Positions 45,412-48,396 of a stretch of 48,396 bases of DNA are shown in pieces. The position numbers and the translations under genes were made by a program. Below the pieces are notes generated by a model. It ran no database searches, was not told where the DNA came from, and was given only the letters and a program-made list of their open reading frames with translations. Source of the DNA: Dechloromonas sp. (GTDB lineage: Bacteria > Pseudomonadota > Gammaproteobacteria > Burkholderiales > Rhodocyclaceae); assembly GCA_016790815.1 (NCBI GenBank), contig JAEUOG010000036.1:1-48396 (forward strand), written 5' to 3'. The stretch's first letter is position 1, and each line of letters begins with the position of its first letter.

Positions 45412-46487
45412 TCAACTCCGAAGGCCTGGCCGGCTGGTTACGGCTAACGCTTATCCCCGGCATTGGCGGCGAGTCGCAAAGAAAGCTTCTCGCCGCTTTC
45501 GGTTTACCCGAGGCGGTGTTCGCCGCCGGTCGACTCGCCGCGCGCAGCGTAATCGGAGACCGCGCCGACCTGCTCTTCGATTTTGAACCGTCGGAAGCCG
45601 TCGACCGCAGCATTGAGTGGGCCAGCCAGCCGGGGCAACACATCGTGACCCTTGCCGATAATGCTTACCCCAAATCCCTGCTCGAAATCGCCGATCCTCC
45701 CACTCTGCTCTACGTCCGCGGCAATCCGGCCCTGCTCGGGAAACGCGGATTGGCGATGGTCGGCAGCCGCAACGCGACGCCATTGGGAATCCAGACAGCC
45801 GAAAACTTTGCCCGGGCACTGGCCGGCAAGGGGCTATGTATCATCAGTGGCCTCGCTCTCGGCATTGACGCTGCCGCACACCGGGGTGCGCTCTCAGCCA
45901 AAGGTGACACCGTTGCAGTCATCGGTACCGGTGCTGACCGCATCTACCCCGCCCGCAACAAGGAACTCGCGCTGGCCATTGTCGAACACGGCACGGTCAT
46001 TTCAGAGTTTCCGCTTGGCACCCCGGCGATTGCCGCCAACTTTCCGCGACGAAACCGCATCATTTCCGGTCTATCACGTGGTGTGCTGGTTGTCGAAGCG
46101 GCACCAGAGAGTGGCTCATTGATCACGGCGCGTCTTGCCGGCGAACAGGGACGTGAAGTATTTGCCATTCCCGGCTCGATTCACTCGCCCGTCGCACGCG
46201 GTTGCCACAAACTGATCAAGCAAGGCGCCAAACTGGTGGAAACGGCAAACGATGTCCTTGAGGAACTGGGCAACTTTTCATCGCATCTGGATGTTCAGGT
46301 GGAGACCATTGGCCCAACGGACGAAAATCCACTGCTTGCCGCCCTCGGCCACGATCCGTGCAGCTTGGACGACTTGGTCGAAACGACCGGTCAAAGCGCC
46401 GACCAATTGTTGCCTGAACTCCTGATGCTCGAACTTTCGGGCCAGATTGCCCCCTTGCCCGGCAATCGCTATCAGCGGCTCGCCTAG
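45408..46487 (+). CDS. dprA: DNA-processing protein DprA (Smf)
   Basis: 359 residues; loads RecA on incoming single-stranded DNA in natural transformation. N-terminal SAM-like region (LIPGIGGESQRKLL), Rossmann core with MVGSRNATPLGIQTAENFAR, ISGLALGIDAAAHRGAL and GTGADRIYPARNK, then FPRRNRIISGLSRGVLVVEA and SGSLITARLAGEQGREVFAI. C-terminal winged helix (LDDLVETTGQSADQLLPELL). GTG start overlaps the LysM stop. Confidence 0.96.
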   Translation: MINSEGLAGWLRLTLIPGIGGESQRKLLAAFGLPEAVFAAGRLAARSVIGDRADLLFDFEPSEAVDRSIEWASQPGQHIVTLADNAYPKSLLEIADPPTLLYVRGNPALLGKRGLAMVGSRNATPLGIQTAENFARALAGKGLCIISGLALGIDAAAHRGALSAKGDTVAVIGTGADRIYPARNKELALAIVEHGTVISEFPLGTPAIAANFPRRNRIISGLSRGVLVVEAAPESGSLITARLAGEQGREVFAIPGSIHSPVARGCHKLIKQGAKLVETANDVLEELGNFSSHLDVQVETIGPTDENPLLAALGHDPCSLDDLVETTGQSADQLLPELLMLELSGQIAPLPGNRYQRLA

Positions 46488-46510
46488 CCTCACCCTACTT
46501 TATAGGCGGC

Positions 46511-46540
46511 TTGCCAAGCCGCGCACCGGGCACTTATCAT
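46511..46540 (+). promoter_or_regulatory. putative topB promoter
   Basis: TTGCCA (46511-46516), an 18-base spacer and TATCAT (46535-46540). A hairpin GCGGCTT/AAGCCGC (46506-46522) overlaps the -35; it has no T tract, so it is not a clear dprA terminator. Confidence 0.5.
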
Positions 46541-46564
46541 GCCCCGGACTCAACAGGCCCCAAC

Positions 46565-48396
46565 ATGACCAAAAAACTGATAATTGCCGAGAAACCTTCC
46601 GTCGCTGCCGACATCGCCAAGGCGCTGGGAGGCTTCACCAAGCACGACGATTACTACGAGAGTGACAGCCATGTCATATCGTCGGCTGTTGGTCATTTGT
46701 TGGAACTGGCCTGCCCCGAAGAATTCGAGGTCAAGCGCGGCAAATGGTCGTTCGCTCACCTACCGGTCATCCCGCCGCACTTCGCGCTTAAGCCGATCGA
46801 AAAAACCGAGCCCCGCCTCAAAGTGCTGGCAAAACTGATTAAACGCAAGGATGTCAGCGCCCTGATCAACGCCTGTGACGCGGGGCGCGAAGGCGAATTG
46901 ATCTTCAATTACATCGCCCAGCACACCAAATCCGGCAAGCCGGTCCAGCGCCTGTGGCTGCAGTCGATGACGCAAGGCGCCATCCGCGACGGTTTCTCGC
47001 GCCTGCGCCATGGCAACGAAATGCAAGGCCTCGGCGATGCTGCTGTCTGCCGTTCTGAGTCCGACTGGTTGGTCGGCATCAACGGCACGCGGGCGATGAC
47101 GGCTTTCAATTCGAAGACTGGCGGCTTCCACCTGACCACGGTCGGCCGCGTGCAAACGCCGACGCTGGCCATCGTCGTCGAGCGTGAAAAGAAAATCCGC
47201 GAATTCAAGCCGCGGGATTACTGGGAAGTCGAAGCCGAATTCGCCGCCAAGGCAGGCAACTACCGTGGAAAATGGTTCGACGAAGGGTTCAAGGGCAAGA
47301 ACGACGACGAACACGCCCGCGCCGACCGCCTGTGGGAACAGAACAAGGCCGATGCCATTCGGGCCGCAACCCTCGGCAAGCCGGGCGATGTGACCGAAGA
47401 AGCCAAGCCGGAAACCCGCCTGTCGCCAGGCCTGTTCGATTTGACGACCCTGCAACGAGAAGCCAACAGCCGCTTCGGCTTCTCGGCCAAGACCACTTTG
47501 TCGCTGGCCCAGGCGCTGTACGAAAAGCACAAGGTACTGACCTACCCACGTACCGATTCCCGCTGCCTGCCGGAAGACTACCTGGCGACCGTCAAGGAAA
47601 CGATGACCATGCTGACCGGCCAGGGTGCCGGCAAGGGCCACGACGAGGTACTGCTTGCACGTTATTCGCCGTTTGCCCACCAGATTCTGGCCCGCAACTG
47701 GGTGCTGCCCAACAAGCGCATCTTCAACAACGCCAAGATCAGCGACCACTTCGCCATCATCCCGACGCCACAGGCCCCGAAAAGCCTGAATGAACTGGAA
47801 CAGAAGCTGTACGACTTCGTCGTCAAGCGCTTCCTGTCCGTCTTCTTCCCGGCCGCCGAGTACATGGTGACCACCCGCATCACCCGCGTCGAAGGCCATC
47901 CTTTCAAAACCGAGGGCAAGGTGCTGGTCAATCCGGGCTGGCTCGCCGTGCATGGCAAAGAAGGCCAGGATGGCGACGATGGCAACCTTGTCGCGGTCGA
48001 CGCCAAAGAAAAGGTAAAAACGGAAGAAGTCACCGTCAAGGCCAACGCCACCAAGCCGCCACCGCGCTACTCTGAAGCCACCCTGCTCTCGGCCATGGAA
48101 GGCGCCGGCAAGATGGTCGACGACGAGGAGCTGAAGGCGGCGATGGCCGGCCGCGGCCTCGGCACGCCGGCGACGCGCGCCCAGATCATCGAGAACCTGA
48201 TCGGCGAGCAGTACATGCACCGCGAGGGCCGCGAGCTGATCCCGACCGCCAAGGCCTTCTCGCTGATGACCCTGCTCAATGGCCTCGGCGTCAACGAACT
48301 GACCCAGCCGGAACTGACCGGCGAGTGGGAATGGAAGCTCGGCCGCATCGAGAAGGGCGATTTCACCCGCGCCGAATTCATGCGCGAGATCGCCGA
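46565..48396 (+). CDS. topB: DNA topoisomerase III, 3' end beyond the window
   Basis: 610 codons are visible. Type IA topoisomerase: Toprim LIIAEKPSVAADIAKALGG, CDAGREGELIFNYIA (metal-binding acidic residues), CRSESDWLVGINGTRAMT, TVGRVQTPTLAIVV, and the active-site Tyr327 in LTYPRTDSR, the same position as Tyr328 of E. coli TopB. GRGLGTPATRAQIIE lies near the visible end. The family in betaproteobacteria adds a C-terminal zinc-ribbon region; that part would be outside. No smg (DUF494) gene lies between dprA and topB. Confidence 0.96.
   Translation, partial: MTKKLIIAEKPSVAADIAKALGGFTKHDDYYESDSHVISSAVGHLLELACPEEFEVKRGKWSFAHLPVIPPHFALKPIEKTEPRLKVLAKLIKRKDVSALINACDAGREGELIFNYIAQHTKSGKPVQRLWLQSMTQGAIRDGFSRLRHGNEMQGLGDAAVCRSESDWLVGINGTRAMTAFNSKTGGFHLTTVGRVQTPTLAIVVEREKKIREFKPRDYWEVEAEFAAKAGNYRGKWFDEGFKGKNDDEHARADRLWEQNKADAIRAATLGKPGDVTEEAKPETRLSPGLFDLTTLQREANSRFGFSAKTTLSLAQALYEKHKVLTYPRTDSRCLPEDYLATVKETMTMLTGQGAGKGHDEVLLARYSPFAHQILARNWVLPNKRIFNNAKISDHFAIIPTPQAPKSLNELEQKLYDFVVKRFLSVFFPAAEYMVTTRITRVEGHPFKTEGKVLVNPGWLAVHGKEGQDGDDGNLVAVDAKEKVKTEEVTVKANATKPPPRYSEATLLSAMEGAGKMVDDEELKAAMAGRGLGTPATRAQIIENLIGEQYMHREGRELIPTAKAFSLMTLLNGLGVNELTQPELTGEWEWKLGRIEKGDFTRAEFMREIA

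Noticed and set aside
46760-48220. A 486-codon minus-strand frame inside topB
   Set aside because: Antisense to conserved topoisomerase motifs, including the active-site tyrosine region.

Overview
The window looks like chromosomal DNA of a high-GC betaproteobacterium. The order rsmB-DUF4390-ntrY/ntrX-like-trkA-trkH on one strand next to fmt-def and LysM-dprA-topB, a selABC set, and an SAH riboswitch in front of metH together suggest Rhodocyclales (Dechloromonas/Azonexus-like). This is inferred from gene content and order; no rRNA or other marker is present.

Layout. (1) 1-212: the end of an IS21-like element, apparently inserted in a small gene whose first 25 codons remain. (2) 396-6520: a four-gene minus-strand operon encoding a SIR2-like/TIR protein, a membrane-anchored STAND NTPase with 14 WD40 repeats, a FecR-domain protein and an OmpA-type lipoprotein. 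It lies directly downstream of selC. I read it as a candidate NAD-targeting, envelope-linked defence or stress system. (3) 6692-12758: the selenocysteine locus (selC, selB, selA), with a MOSC protein, a flavodoxin-fold reductase and a Tat-exported FccB-like flavoprotein between selB and selA. (4) 12724-15133: a 2.3-kb cassette of mazEF-like toxin-antitoxin genes plus an EVE-like/PD-(D/E)XK protein. It is bracketed by 65-66-bp direct repeats that duplicate the start of selA. Beyond it lie an fdhE remnant and a 5'-truncated diguanylate cyclase. (5) 16398-20251: metH under an SAH riboswitch with an overlapping intrinsic terminator. (6) 20266-31903: mixed housekeeping and accessory genes, including an SbmA-like ABC exporter, murB, an amidase, an HPt protein, DUF1840, a methyltransferase-like protein, a ROK kinase, a YiiM-like MOSC protein, an MFS transporter, an EF-hand protein and priA. 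(7) 31904-32204: an AT-rich, DnaA-box-containing intergenic region that resembles a replication origin. (8) 32205-48396: a conserved block of hemE, trkH, trkA, the ntrXY-like pair, DUF4390, rsmB, an S1/P1 nuclease, speD, fmt, def, a LysM protein, dprA and topB (cut by the window end).

How it fits together. SelA, SelB and tRNA-Sec form a complete selenocysteine decoding set. The fdhE fragment suggests a formate dehydrogenase locus once stood upstream. Three copies of the same 14-bp parS-like sequence (19335, 27688, 42384) surround the priA-hemE gap, which supports an origin-proximal location. The two most novel-looking modules are the TIR/STAND/FecR/OmpA operon and the repeat-flanked mazEF-EVE-nuclease cassette; both sit at the sel locus.
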